A stretch of 64,000 nt of DNA, taken from the NCBI GenBank assembly GCA_036874045.1, contig CM072343.1:11800001-11864000 (forward strand). Reading direction: 5' to 3'. The notes below the pieces were generated by a model that saw nothing but the letters and a program-made list of their open reading frames with translations, was not told where the DNA came from and did not search any database. Below are positions 20,165-32,840 of this stretch, one piece after another (the stretch's first letter is position 1; the number at the start of each line of letters is the position of its first letter). The stretch comes from Cymodocea nodosa (taxonomy: Eukaryota; Streptophyta; Magnoliopsida; Alismatales; Cymodoceaceae). Position numbers and translations under genes: made by a program.

Positions 20165-22712
20165 AGGATTAGTTAAGTTTGGTAATAATGGAAAATGAAA
20201 AATTACTGTCATAGGAAATGTTGCATATAAAATGGGAAAATAGAAAATGTCTTGCATGTAAATGGTTTAAAACAAAATCTATTAAGTGTAGGTCAATTAT
20301 GTGACAAAGGTTACAATCTATTATTTACTACTAAAAACTATTTTATATTACAACAAGATACACTTGAAACTAAATTTATTGGATATAGAGATAATTCAAT
20401 TTATGCTTTAGAATTTACATCAAATAATATGACTAGTGATGCATGCTTAATTGCTTCTAGTGAAGATGAATGGTTATGGCATAAGAAATTAAATCATGTA
20501 AATATGAGAACCTTAAGAAAGTTTATCAAACTCAAATTTTTGTTAGAGGTGTGCCCAAACTCAAATTCAAAAAGGATAAATTGTGTAATGACTATGCTAT
20601 TAGAAAACAAAAGAAATCAGTGCACAAGAGTATTGAAGATATTACCACAAGCCAACCACTAGAATTACTGCATTTGGATCTTTTTGGTACTACTTAAATA
20701 GCTAGTTTAGGAGGAAGCAAATATACCTTAGTTGTGGTTGATGATTATATAAGATTCACTTGGGTTAGTTTCTTAGCATACAAGAATGAAGCATGTACTG
20801 AATTCAAACATCTTTACATTAGAATTCAAAATGAGAGAACTAATTATGAAAAAGATCAGAAGTGAACATAGAGGTGAATTTGAAAATACTGACTTTGAAG
20901 ATTTATGTAATTCATTTGGTATATTACATGAGTATTCGTGCCCAAGAACTCTTGCATAAAATGGAGTAGTAGAAAGGAAAAATAGATCAGTACAAGAAAT
21001 AGCAAGAACAATACTTAATGCATCTGATCTACTAAAATTTTTATAGGCTGAAGCTGTGAATACTACATGTCATACAATAAATAGAACTCATCTCAAACCT
21101 ATATTACATAAGACAACATTTGAATTATGGTATAGTAAAATACCAAATGTTGGTTACTTCAAAATTTTTGGATCAAGATATTTTGTACTTAATACAAGGG
21201 ATCAAAAGAACAAATTTAATGTAAAATCTGATCCTACACTATTAGTTGGATACTCATCAAGAAGCAAGGCTTACATGGTCTATTTTGAATATGAAAGAAG
21301 AGTAGAATAATCAATAAATATATCATTTGACGAAGACCTAGTAGAAAAGTTAAAGCAACTAAAAATAGACAGTGAAAGTGAAAATGATTCAGAAAATCAG
21401 AAATCATTATAGAAAAAGGAGAGCACAATAGTGTCTACGCCTACTGTGATAGAAAAAGTATGGAAAACAAAATCTAGACATCCCATTGCACAAATTATTG
21501 GAAATATAAATCAAGATGTTCAAACAAGAGGCAAAATTTAGAATATCTGTAATTATTATGCATTTGTATTTGAACTTGAGCCTACAATAGTTGAAGAAGC
21601 TTGTAATGATGAATACTAAATTATGGCCATGCAAGAGGAACTAAATCAGTTCAAGAAAAATGAAGTATGGAATTTAATTGAAAGGCCCACTAAAAAATCA
21701 ATTATTAGAACTAGATGAGTGTTTAAGAATAAATTAGATAATAGTGGCAATATTATCAAAAAAGCTAGACTTGTTGCTTAGGGATACAACCAGCAAGAAG
21801 GAATCGATTATGGAGAAACATTTGCGCTTGTTGCAAGACTTGAAGTAATTAGAATGTTGCTTGACTTTGCAAGTAGTATGAAAATAAAGCTCTATCAAAT
21901 GGATGTTAAGAGTGCATTTCTGAATGGTATTTTACAAGAAGAAGTATATGTAGAACAGCCACCAAGTTTTGAAGATGAAGAAAGACCAAACCATGTACAT
22001 AAATTGAATAAAACTCTTTATGGTCTGAAGCAAGCATAAATTGACCAAACCATGTACATGGTATGATAAGCTAAAGGGTTTCCTTCTTGAAAATCAGTTT
22101 AATATAGGAACTACAGATAACACTCTCTTTATTAAGTCAGAAAATTCTCATATGTTGATCATTCAGATTTATGTTGATAATATTATTTTTGATGCAACAA
22201 ATGAGAAATTATGTCACGACTTTCAAATTTTAATGCAGAATGAATTTTAAATGAGTCTTATTGGAGAATTAAAATTCTTCTTAGGATTACAAATTCATCA
22301 ATTATAGCATAAAATTTTTTTGAATCAAGAAAAATTCTACAAAGAGATTCTCTTAAAATTTGGCATGGATAAATCCAAAGAGGTTCACACACCTATGAAC
22401 TCAAATGAAAAGCTTGATAAAGATATCTTTGGTACTTTTGTAAATCAAAAGAAATATAGAGGCATGATTGGATCACTTCTGTATTTAACAACCAACAGAC
22501 TAGACATAATGTTCATTGTATGTGCATGTGCAATATATCAAACCTCTCCAAAAGCATCACATTTAAAAGCAGTCAAATGTATCTTTAAATATTTACAAGG
22601 TACAAAAGTCTTTGACTTATTTTATTCATCATAGAATCAACTAATATTAATAAGTTACAGTGATGCAAATTATGCAAGATGCAGGTTAGATAGAAAAAGC
22701 ACTATTTGATGT
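20165..22712 (+). pseudogene. SIR-2 pol: integrase, RT, RNase H
   Basis: The protease DSG region is lost. The sequence enters at the end of protease (LKQNLLSVGQLCDKG at about 20270), then GAG-pre-integrase and integrase (HLDLFGTT; NGVVERKNRS at about 20965). RT has MDVKSAFLNG (about 21900) and YVDN at 22170-22181, with the second catalytic Asp changed to Asn. RNase H is cut off after YSDANYARC. There are many stops, several at expected Trp or Gln codons (about 21720 and 21780), plus a templated 17-bp duplication at 22043-22059. It ends in a junction with SIR-3 at about 22712. Confidence 0.85.
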
Positions 22713-22740
22713 TTTCTCCATTTTCTTCATTTTAACATAC

Positions 22741-23420
22741 TTCTATTGGAGTGTACTATATAGTAACATCTTGTACTTTATTGTCTCTTAAAGCATCTTC
22801 ATTTTCTATTTGATGCTTTCTCCATTGATCAAATTCAATAAAAGCATGTTGCTTGGTAGTCTTCATGTCCTCCCCAGCTGCTACTAATAAATTTATGATT
22901 TCCTCATATTTATCTTTATCAAACATAGAATGAGGAGTGAAGAATGGTGGTGCTTCTTCCCATTCTTCTTTAGTAGCATTTTTCTGCTTTTTTCATACAT
23001 TATGTTTGCCATATTCGACATTGCCAAACTTGTAAGTCTTTCCAATAGCTTGAATATATATTTCTCTTTGAATCCAAAAGATCAACTTCTTTCTTATTAG
23101 TTCATGAGCTATTGTATTAAAAGGTCTTAAAGCTTTTTCCTTTTCTACCTCTGATTCTATGGCTTGTTTGACTCTAAAAGAAAAATTTTTGGTGGACAAA
23201 ATATTTTCTAAGTTACATAGTCTAGTTATTTCATAGCATTAAATGTATAATTGCTCCATCTCTTTTACTAAATCAGCCTTTTTACCCTTTTATCATTGTG
23301 TCAGTAAGCAGCAACTTGATGAAAGATATTAAAATCTACCTTGCTTTCCCAATCTAACATTCTTTGAGCCATTTGCCCTAGCTTTTTCCTTTGTAATCAC
23401 TTGTTCTAGCTCCGTCAGGT
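22741..23420 (-). pseudogene. SIR-3 post-pol ORF (charged protein, unrecognised)
   Basis: After pol and a 1.3-kb spacer, minus-strand frames encode a charged, probably helical protein: KNFSFRVKQAIESEVEKEKA, then TIAHELIRKKLIFWIQREIY (23199-22993). After a stop the same frame goes on with EEWEEAPPFFTPHS and a Lys/Asp-rich stretch to about 22745. Stops also lie upstream. It occupies the place of ORF3 in SIR-1, but I see no clear similarity to it, so it may be a different accessory ORF. Function unknown. Confidence 0.5.
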
Positions 23421-24736
23421 TATAGGTAGAAGACAACAAACAAAAATAAGGTTTTAGGCTAACTATTGACACTTATATTTGTAAGGTTTATCAGGTAAAT
23501 GGATTTTAAATTTTTTTCAACTAAGATTACTATAGTTAGTAATCTTAAATCATAAGTTTACAAACCTCTTCACAAGCTTATGTCCCTAAGTTTATGAACT
23601 CACTTCATATATTTAGAAATTTTCATTTATAACTGATACAATTATTTCTTTGTAAACTTAAGATTAAGTTTACTCGTATTATTACTAAGTTTACGGAACC
23701 TTAGTTGGCTATCTAGGTGTTTCAAAAAATAAACTAAACAAGATACCTAGCTAAGTTAGATAATGTGTAGCTAATCTAACTGATTTTCTAAAATTTCTCC
23801 CCCTACACATGTGCATCAAATTTAAAATAGAAAATAAACTTCAAATACTTGAAAACAAACATGCAAAAATACTAAAACAATGAAATATTGAAATGCTGAA
23901 ATTATGAAATATTAAAATGCTGAAATATGTAATATAACATGTTATTTTTGTTCAACATTTCATGTGCCAATAATCTACATTTTAGATTAGTAAACTTGAA
24001 ATTCTAGATAATAACAAAAATATTTTTTGATTTATACATTTCTTAAGCATAACTAAGTAATTTCAAATTTTCAATCTCATATATAAGCATAAATAATATA
24101 TCTTCATGAAGCACAATCAGAAATTGATATATGTTAGTAAATTTGTTAGTAATAAGTTAACCATTTAAATCATTGCACCAACACATTTTATTTTATTTTT
24201 TAACACATATATTGAGTCCTTTATCAACCAAACTTTCTATTATACTCTTGTATTGACCTTTCAGTCAACAATCTCAAATCAAACATCACCTTAAGTTGTT
24301 AGATTTCAAGACACCTCTATGTACCTAATTGCTCGAGTATAATAGGCCTGTGGGACTATTTTACATCATTTTGACTATGTTCAGAAATTTTCAAATCATA
24401 AAGCATTGACAAAAATAAAATGATACCATTGTTAGATATCAATTCTGAATAAAATAAGACAAATATTTATAACTTGTTATAAAGAATTTCAATTTTTAAT
24501 TCTTTAAGCATACATAATACATCTAACAACTAGATTAAAATTTGAAATATATATCTGGCCTTGAGTTTCTTTTTTTAATTAATATTTTTAGCACATTTAA
24601 TGTCAAAATTTTAAATGATACTATATAATTATCAAATCATGTAAAATCATGAAAATAATTAACATTAACAATATCAATAAGATCATAAATTAGTTAAAAC
24701 ATTAAAACACTTAAAATTGGGATGCACTAGATAGTA
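23421..24736 (-). other. SIR-3 post-pol spacer with shared module
   Basis: Non-coding. The part next to the pol stop (about 24190-24736) is homologous to the SIR-1 spacer and to the 3' regions of GYP-3 and GYP-4, including CCTTTCAGTCAACAATCTC and CTCGAGTATAATAGGCC. A polypurine-like block (GTGTAGGGGGAG on the minus strand) lies at 23805-23816. Confidence 0.7.
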
Positions 24737-27417
24737 TTTTAAATATCTAATAGTTTGCATACACCTAAGTTTCTTCTAAGATTAGAAAGAGAATTTTCAT
24801 CTAGTGGCTTAGTAAATAGGTTAGCTAATTGTTCATTTGTAGGGATAAAATTTAATTTAATATTTTCTTTAAGAATATTATCTCTTAAGAAATGATGTCT
24901 AACTTCAATATGTTTTGACCTAGAGTGCAATACAGGATTTTTAGAAAGACTAATAGTAGAGCTACTATCACACAAAAGTTTAGTTTGTTCCAATTGTATT
25001 CCAAAATCTTTTAGGGTGTCTAATCCATAATACTTGAGCACAACATAATGAAGCTGAATATGAGCTTTTGTAGTAGACAAAGCTACACAATTCTATTTCT
25101 TGTTAAACCAAGAAACTAAAGAATTTCCTAATAGTTGACATGTTCCACTTGTGCTCTTTCTATTTGATTTGCTACTTGCATAATCAGTATCACTATACCT
25201 TATAAGATCTATAGAACTATCTTTAAAATTAAATAGACCATAATTAGGAGTTTCTTGTAGATATCTAAATATTCTCTTAATAGTATTTAAATGAGATATT
25301 TTAGGATGTGCCTGAAATCTTGTACAAGTATAAACACTAAACATGATACTAGACTACTAGTTGTTAAGTATAATAATGATCTAATCATACTCCTATATTT
25401 CTTTTGGTCTACTAGTTTTCTTATAATATCTTCATTTAACTTTAGAGATATACTCATAGGTGTGGCTTTAATTTTAGTATCAATAAATTCAAACTTTTTA
25501 AATAACTCTCATGTATAATTTTCTTGATTTATAAAAATTCCTTTAGTGTTTTGCTTAATCTGCAAGCTAAGAAAATAATTTAATTCTCTCATCATACTCA
25601 TTTCAAACTCTTCAGACATGTCCTTAGCAAAAGCTTTGTACATGTTTTCATTTGTTGATTTGAATATGATGTCATTAATGTAGATTTGTACAACTAAAAT
25701 ATCATTTCCAGATTTTTTAATAAATAAAGTAGTGTCTACTTTACCCATATTAAAATTTTTCTTAATCAAAATTTTTTTTAATCTATCATATCAAGATTTG
25801 AGGGCTTGCTTTAGTCCATAGAGAGCCTTTTTCAATTTAAATACATAATCAGGATATTTTTCATCTTCAAACTCTAGTGATTGCTTAACATAAACTTATT
25901 CTTTAATATAACCACTAAGAAATGCACTTTTAACATTCATTTGATATAATATGAAGTTCATATAACAAGTAAAGGCTAAAAATATTCTACTAGGTTCTAA
26001 CCTAGCAATAGGAGTAAAAGTTTTGTCATGATCTATACCTTCCTTCTGATTATATCCTTGAGCTACTACTCTAACCTTATTTCTAACAATATGTCCTGGT
26101 TTAACAAATTTATTTCTAAATACCCATTTAGTTCCTATAACTTGATGATTTGGAGGTAATGGTACTAATTCCCAAACATTGTTTCTAACAAATTGCTACA
26201 ATTCTTCTTGCATTGTCATTATCCAATATTCATCTTCTAATGCATCAAAAACAATTTTAGGTTCAATCAGAGAAATAAACACATAAGCACCAATAATATT
26301 TATTCTAGACCTAGTCATTACACCTTGATTAGAATCACCTATAATTAATTCTAGTAGATGACTAGATGAGTACCTCCAATTTTTTTTTTTATGAACTTCT
26401 TCACCATGCATATTTTCTTTTTCAAAAGCAATTTTAGGTTGTAATTCATCATCTAAGATATTTTTATCAACTTGATCTAAATTTTCAGCATGTGTTCCAT
26501 CAAACACCACATAAAAAGTTTCCTCTAAAGTTTTAGTATCCATATGAAATACTCTATATGTTTTACTCCTAAGTGAATATCCAACAAAGATGCCTTTATT
26601 TGATTTTGCATGAAACTTATTTTTGTTTACCTTAGTATCTAAAATAAAGCATCTACATCCAACATGTTTCATATATGAAATATTTGGAACTCTTTCATGC
26701 CAGATTTTAAATGGTGTTTTATTCAAAAATAGTCTTAAATGAACTCTATTAATCATATAATATGTTGTATTTATAGCTTCTACCCATAGAAAATGAGGTA
26801 GATTATTCTCATAAATCATAGTCCTAGCCATTTCCTAAAGTGATCGATTCTTTTTTCAATAACTCCATTTTGAGAGAGGGCTCTAAGAAATAAATACCTA
26901 TGATCTATGCCTAAGTCCTCACAAAATTTATCCATCTCAGAATTTTCAAATATTATTCCATGATCATTTCTAATTTTCTTAATATGTAAGTTTTTTTATT
27001 CTAAACTTTACTGCAAAAGACTTTGAATACATAAAAACATCCGATATATGTGCTAGGAAATAAACCCATGTAAATCAAGAATAATCATCAACTAAAACAA
27101 GTGTATATCTTCTCCCACCTAGGCTTTGAGTTCTAGTTGGTTTAATTAAGTCCATATGTACTAATTCCAGGACTCTTTTATTAGATACATGATTTACTAA
27201 TTTAAATGAAGCTTTATGCTATTTACCTAATTCATATACATCACAAATATGATCTTTAGAAAATTTTAATTTAGGTAAACCCTTAATAAGTTCATGCTTT
27301 GCTAATTTCCTTAATAACTTCATATTAGCATGTCCTAACCTTCTATGCCATAGCCATGTATATTCAGATTTAGCAATTAAACAAGACTTTTTATCTAGAT
27401 TACTATTTGAGAAAACT
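24737..27417 (-). pseudogene. SIR-3 pol: integrase, RT, RNase H
   Basis: Integrase enters at its HHCC region (HRRLGHANMK), where the last Cys is Tyr (CDVYELGK), and goes through a badly broken core to about 26832. A long frame (26831-26196) covers the integrase C-terminal part and the linker to RT, ending at the first RT motifs. The RT box reads YIND (25682-25671), so the first catalytic Asp is lost. RNase H (25344-24739) keeps SNRKSTSGTCQLLGNSLVSW but has a damaged STTEAEY motif. Numerous stops and frameshifts. Confidence 0.85.
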
Positions 27418-28393
27418 TGTTTGGTTTGTTTTTATGTTTATATTAATAATTTCTTTTAGAAGTAAACAAACAACTTTTCACAAAAATTAGCTATTAAGTC
27501 CAATTTATATTTTAACTACAAGTGCACAGTGTCTATTATATTTGTGTGCAAGTACAAGTTGATCTCATAGAGATTGAGTAAGAATTATGTACTATTTTGA
27601 TTTTTATAACTAGAGTTTTATATGTGTTCAATTAAGCACTCCATTGAGTTACTACTAGTAACTCAATGGACTTAGTTCACTGACTTAAGTTAATTCAACA
27701 AACTTACCTTGTGGACTTAAATTAACTCCATGAGCCTAACTAGTAATTTCCAAATAAATGTTGTTATTCACAAAGGAATTCAACCATCCATTAGGCGATT
27801 TTATAGAATGTAAATAACATCAATTAAGCTTTTAATGTTAGTTAATCTGAGATTTATCATTAATCAACACTAACATTTAGATATTTTGAATAATAACCAT
27901 TAAGATTTTTGGGTATGCTGTACGAATCAATTTCAGTAATTAATAAAATTATTTTTTATTTTCTAAATTAAATAAACATAAAACATTCACAATACTGACA
28001 TTAATCATGATACAAAACAAACAATACACACATAGCTACTAACTACAAACACAAATAATTAGTTTTTGGTATTTTTGTTTTGATATGTTCCTGAAGATGA
28101 ACGAAATGTGAAATGTAAAAATTCTCTATTGACAGTAAGAACTTCCATCACTATATGCAACGTGATTACACCACTAAAAACTTAATCACTTATAGTCACA
28201 CCTTCTCTCCCTATAGAATTGTGAATCGAGACTTGTAAGTTAATCTCCTCTTCAGTATATTAGCATCAACCTAAAATCAAGGTTGGAAGTTTTATGATCT
28301 CTTGAGATATGAGTCGATGCTTGGTGAAAATGGCTTTCCTTCCTACGACGTGATCACTCTTCATAGTGGTTGTTAGGTATTGTGTTTGGCTTG
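27418..28393 (-). repeat. Gypsy LTR family B, copy B3, left part
   Basis: Starts TGTTTGGTTTG inside SIR-3 integrase and aligns with other B copies until GTGTTTGGCTTG, where SIR-1 is inserted. The last 5 bases, GCTTG (28389-28393), recur at 40849-40853. B3 continues at 40854. Confidence 0.85.
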
Positions 28394-30001
28394 TGTAGGA
28401 TCGTATGGCTATACAAGAGGGGGGTGAATTATGTTTTTCAATATTTTCGAATATAATTGAAACTTTAAGACTCAAAAACAAGTCAAGACACTATTTTCAT
28501 AAAATCATTTTTATTCAAGGTTTCAATTACAATATACAATTCAATTCTCCTCAGAAATTGTAGATGCAATTATATATTGATACCATGTTTCATCTATACA
28601 ATTTCATAACTATAAATAGAGAAAACTAATTTGCAGAATTTAAAATATTTCTCCCTATTTGAGATCTTTCTTCTTCTTCTTCTCTTTCTTCTTCAGCAAT
28701 TCTTCAGTGACGAATATTTTGTCTTTCTCTACTTCACCGAATTTGCTTTCTTCTAATACTTTAAATCTTTAATGACATAAATCTGACCTTTTCTGCTTCA
28801 CTGAATTTTTTGATATCTAATACTTCAAATCTTCAATGACATATATCTTACCTTTTTCTGTTTCACTGAATTTTCTTCCACCTGAGAGCTTTTCCCCGAA
28901 GATGTGTTTTTGATCTCTGAAAAGATTTTTCTTTTGGTGTACAGGGATAATTGATCAACGAGAATTATATGCCTTTTATATTGTATCTTCATTTCATGCA
29001 TATCCTCCACATTTAATCACTATCAATCTTCTACTTCTTCACGTCTTTTCTTTTTCCTTCATCAAAATACACACGTTCTGACCCACGTTTACATTTTGAA
29101 TTCTCTTTAATCATCAATCCTAGATCTCTGAAAAATTTCCTGCAAAATAAACTTCTCTTCCAAAATTTTTCATAAGTATAATAAGAAGTCGTTACTTTAA
29201 TGTTAACTAAACGAGTAACACAAGTATATATATAACTTAACGTTTCTAACTTAACGAGTTCCTCATGTGCCAACTCACGTGACAAGTACTGTAGCTAACT
29301 CAACGAACTATCTCCGTTGTGTTACGATAACTCAACAAACTATTTCCATTGTATTATAATAACTCAACGAACCAGTAATAAACAAATGTTTTTATAATAA
29401 GTATTTTACCATGTGCAAAAATAACAACTTAAGTTTATAACACTAACCTAACGCATTGCCTTAGTGCTCAATATAGCAACTCAATGCATTAGTTATGTTA
29501 ACTTAACGAGTTAAACATGTGCACCTCACATGATACAATAGAACATTCGTAACTTATAATTTCACCACGTGTACAACACTAATTTAACGAGTTCGTCTCT
29601 TTTTTTGCTCACTAACTCAACGAGTTCTCACGTGACCTATTTTAACCTTTAAGCCTCTAACTTAACGAGTTCTCACGTGATCTCTATACAAATAAAACTC
29701 TAACTTAACGAGTTGTTTAAACGTGCACTGTTCATAATACAGAAAATATAACTTTAAAACATATCATGCTTTTCAATAAAAACACACGTTAACTTAACGT
29801 TTAGTTAAATGAGAAATTAATGCAACGAAACAACTAGTTATTAACTTAGTATAATTTCAGATCCAATACAGACAAATATTTATATTAGTAAGCTTTTTCT
29901 ATATTAATTGATGATTTTAATTTTTTTTTACAAGCAATAGTAATTGAGCAAATATGATTATTTTTCATTCGGCACACATCATCAAAACAAAATACTCAAC
30001 A
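28394..30001 (-). repeat. SIR-1 3' LTR
   Basis: 1608 bp, TGTAGGATCG to ATACTCAACA on the plus strand. It contains four CACGTG G-boxes (29276, 29566, 29629, 29674) and many copies of short AACTCAACGAAC and CTTAACGAGTT motifs. It is 725 bp longer than the 5' LTR. Confidence 0.92.
28972..28983 (-). promoter_or_regulatory. TATA box of SIR-1 3' LTR
   Basis: The minus strand reads CAATATAAAAGG. The same element occurs in SIR-4 (48544-48555) and SIR-5 (62006-62017). It lies inside the segment deleted from the SIR-1 5' LTR. Confidence 0.65.
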
Positions 30002-30015
30002 ATCTCCCCCTTTTT
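30002..30015 (-). promoter_or_regulatory. LTR-proximal polypurine tract of SIR-1
   Basis: The minus strand reads AAAAAGGGGGAGAT directly before the LTR start TGTTGAG. It is the expected plus-strand primer. Confidence 0.85.
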
Positions 30016-30365
30016 GATGATGACAAAACCATATTAAATCAATTATGAAATATATTTAACTCAACAAAGCACCTTCATTAGGTTAACTTTTAATTCAACA
30101 AACTTGTTTGTTGAATTAAGTTCACTTAGGCTTATTGTATTGTTTGTGTAAAATTCACCTCTCAAAAATAAAACTTCCAGATGTCAATAATTATATAAGT
30201 ATCATTTCTCTACCTTTCATTATATAATTTAATAACCATATAAGTATCATTTCTCTACCTTTCAGATTATATTATCATCTGTCAGATTACAATAACCATA
30301 TAAATATCATCTTCCTTTATACTATATGCAATTAAACTCATAATCATCTTTTTTTTTATAACATT

Positions 30366-30379
30366 TCTCCCCCTTTTTG
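30366..30379 (-). promoter_or_regulatory. Second polypurine tract of SIR-1
   Basis: AAAAAGGGGGAGAA on the minus strand, about 350 bp upstream of the LTR-proximal tract and nearly identical to it. Multiplied polypurine tracts are a described trait of Sireviruses. Confidence 0.7.
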
Positions 30380-30541
30380 TCATTAATCAGAAAGATAATT
30401 ACACAGAATATATAGTAAGAGATATATTTACAACAATGCTTTCTATAAACAATAATAAGAATGGTAAACATTTACAGAAAAATGTATTGTTCAATGAATA
30501 CAAACATTACATTTTGTATTCAGATACAAGCAAACAAGAAG

Positions 30542-32840
30542 TTATCTATTCCTTCGAAGTATATCACTTATAGTATTACAGATTTTATCTCCTAGATGCC
30601 TAATATCATTTCTGATGTCGTTAAGTACATCATCTAGGTTAGGAGGTAGTTGGGGTTGTGGTTCTACTTGAACTGAATAACTTTGTTGTTGTGGTCGAAT
30701 ATGTTTTGTACAATTTGTTGATTGTTGTTGTTGTGTTTGTTGAGGTTGATGCAAGACTTGGAATTTTTGCAAATCTTTTATACTAAAAGCTCTCATGCCT
30801 TTAGTTTTAGAGGGCCAGTCAGATAAATTCAATTGGCTTGCAAGGGTTCTACATACAGCATCACCATAAAATAACTTTGAACTCATATGCTGTAGTTGAG
30901 AAGTAAAAACATCAAACCAATTGATTTGAATTTTATTCAGCAGACCATAAGTGGCATATAAACAGCTTCTACTAACTTCCATATTGTGTCCGACTCTTTG
31001 AAATAAATTGGCATGCAATATATTTGCAATAAACCTTGCCTCTACATTTAGATTTTCCATGAGTCTCATTTCAGAATATACATCTGGAATTTTATTTGAT
31101 AAGGACTGAATGTTCCATTCTAGTTGTCTAATCATGTCAAATTTGTTGGTAACAACAATACCTTCATTCTTTAATCCCAAAATTTCAAAAATTAATTCAA
31201 GAGACAATATTAACTCCTGTTTATTTATTTGAGTTTGTAGTATATTTTCATTCTTGACTAGATTGCTGTAAAAAGCTGTAATAAGCTCTTAGTATTGCTT
31301 CCATTTCGTTCCAACTGGCAATAATTGAATCAAGCCTTGATACTCAAATAAATCTCTCATATCAATCAAATTTCTAAATTTTATTGGTCTAGCATGCAGA
31401 ATCTGACATGTAATTAGATTATTGTATTTCTGCAATGCTCCCTCAGATCTAAAATAAATTGAATTTCCTTGAATTTGTAATACTGTACATAAAGAAGGTG
31501 ATACCTAAAGCTATGATTCAGAGTTTAATTCATCTTCAGGAACTTCTTCAAAATGAATGTCATGTTATTCCTTTGTGAAAATATTTTCTTGAAGCTGCAT
31601 ATGTACACTTGATTCTTCAGCTTTAATAGTGTAAGGAACATTTTCAATATGCTCAACATTCATCTGTTTAGTCTCTATAGAATGATCAGAGTTCAATTTT
31701 TCCATAAATTCTACAACCGATGTATCTATCTGTAATTGTTCATTTTGTTCAATAGATATTTCCATTAATACATGCTGTGAATTCTCAAACTCTGCTTCTA
31801 TAGATTCTAAAGAAGGCTAGTTGACGTTTAGCACTTCTGGAGTCTTAATGTTTTCAATATTTGCTACTCTAAACAATTCAGCTTGTGAACTAGTTACTAC
31901 CTCAACATTGTCAATTATATCTGCAATAACTTGTTCAATGTCAATTGCTTGATGCTTTGATTTTTCAATTTCTACATCATCAGGGCTTGTACTTATAGAA
32001 AAACTTGAGCTCATATTTGACTTGCATTTCTTCTCAATTTTTCTAGCAAGAGAAAATAAAGTCTCATTATCATCATCAATTTCAGTATGCTTGGAACTGA
32101 TGAGTTTATCAGATGCACTATAAGGTACAATGTCTAGACATACATTGTCCTTTGGAAATAAATGCTCATCCAATTGTCCTTTTCTAATAGACTTTGTTTC
32201 CTTAGACATAATTTTTCTAATTTTTCTTCTTCTATAACATTTCTGTTTCTCCTCTACAAGTATTGGTATTTTTTTTTTCAAATTGCTCCAGAAAAGTTTT
32301 CTGCTTTAATTCTTCAAAAGCACTTTCTATTGCTATAGCCTTTCGAAGACTGTCAACTTTTCTTTTATCTACAGCAATATGTGATTCTACTTGTTTTGAA
32401 AATAAAGGAGTAGGGATAGCTGATTCATGTTCTTCCTCAAATGCATGTAGTCTTGTACCGTTTATAGGTATTTGAGGAATTCTAGTTGATGTACCTACAC
32501 CTTTTTCCAAATATTGTGCATACTGCTCGAGAAACACAATCTCAGCACATTTCATTCTGTATTCACTATCAAATTTACTACGAATACCCATGTATGTAAT
32601 ATTTTCATCTATATGTTGAAGCTCTTGTCTAACTTCATCTATTATACCTTGAGGAAAGAAGTAATCTCTATAAATTTCTGCTAACCTTTTGTCAACTCGA
32701 AGTATTTTCTTGAACCAGGTGCATGGAACTTCATTAGTATCGATTTCTTTTCCTTTTGCATCACCTCTGCTTTTGCTTTTTCCTCTACCACGACCTTTGT
32801 AGAATTTGGAAACCATCATCGCAAGTTGTAACAGCAACAA
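30542..32840 (-). pseudogene. SIR-1 third ORF: 'putative plant transposon protein'-like
   Basis: About 766 codons between pol and the 3' LTR. The first 202 codons (32840-32232) have a basic RGRGKSKSRGDAKGK start. After a frameshift at a run of 10 T (32269-32278), one frame runs from 32281 to 30542 with stops at about 31817, 31565, 31510 and 31290. The middle and end match, from memory, the plant family annotated 'putative plant transposon protein': ELITAFYSNL, then an LSLELIFEILGL block, RFIANILHANLFQRVGHN and YGLLNKIQINWFDVF. A Gln-rich stretch and the tail DVLNDIRNDIRHLGDKI follow. I see no signal peptide, membrane segment or furin-like site, so an envelope role is not supported. Role unknown. 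SIR-4 carries a second copy. Confidence 0.72.

Larger units (their letters stand above)
483..22715 (+). mobile_element. SIR-2: old plus-strand Sirevirus-type copia element, heavily interrupted
   Basis: This is a Ty1/copia element in pieces. The 5' LTR (483-979, 10385-11004, 16507-16982) runs from TGTTGTCAGC to ATCTCAACA and is followed by a Met-initiator-type PBS. Gag (17027-17500 and 18244-18704) and pol (20165-22712) follow on the same strand. The LTR is interrupted by a solo LTR plus gypsy insertion (TSD AGTTT) and by COP-1 (TSD GAACC). Gag is interrupted by LTR pieces at 17501-18243 and 18705-20164, with the end of gag and the protease lost. The element stops inside RNase H, where it abuts SIR-3 in the opposite orientation. 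The lineage call rests on Gag and integrase similarity to Sireviruses. The 5' LTR start is inferred from the TGTTG/CAACA end pair. Confidence 0.7.
22716..27417 (-). mobile_element. SIR-3: minus-strand Sirevirus remnant
   Basis: Contains integrase, RT, RNase H, the post-pol spacer and part of a post-pol ORF, reading right to left. No LTR remains: the left side joins SIR-2 RNase H tail to tail, and the right side is cut in integrase by a B-family LTR at 27418. Confidence 0.8.

Noticed and set aside
28825-29285. Two minus-strand frames (61 and 84 codons) in the SIR-1 3' LTR
   Set aside because: They lie around the TATA box and R region and are not kept open in SIR-4 or SIR-5 LTRs.
30542-32840. 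Envelope gene in SIR-1
   Set aside because: No signal peptide, transmembrane segment or cleavage motif; sequence blocks fit another plant family better.
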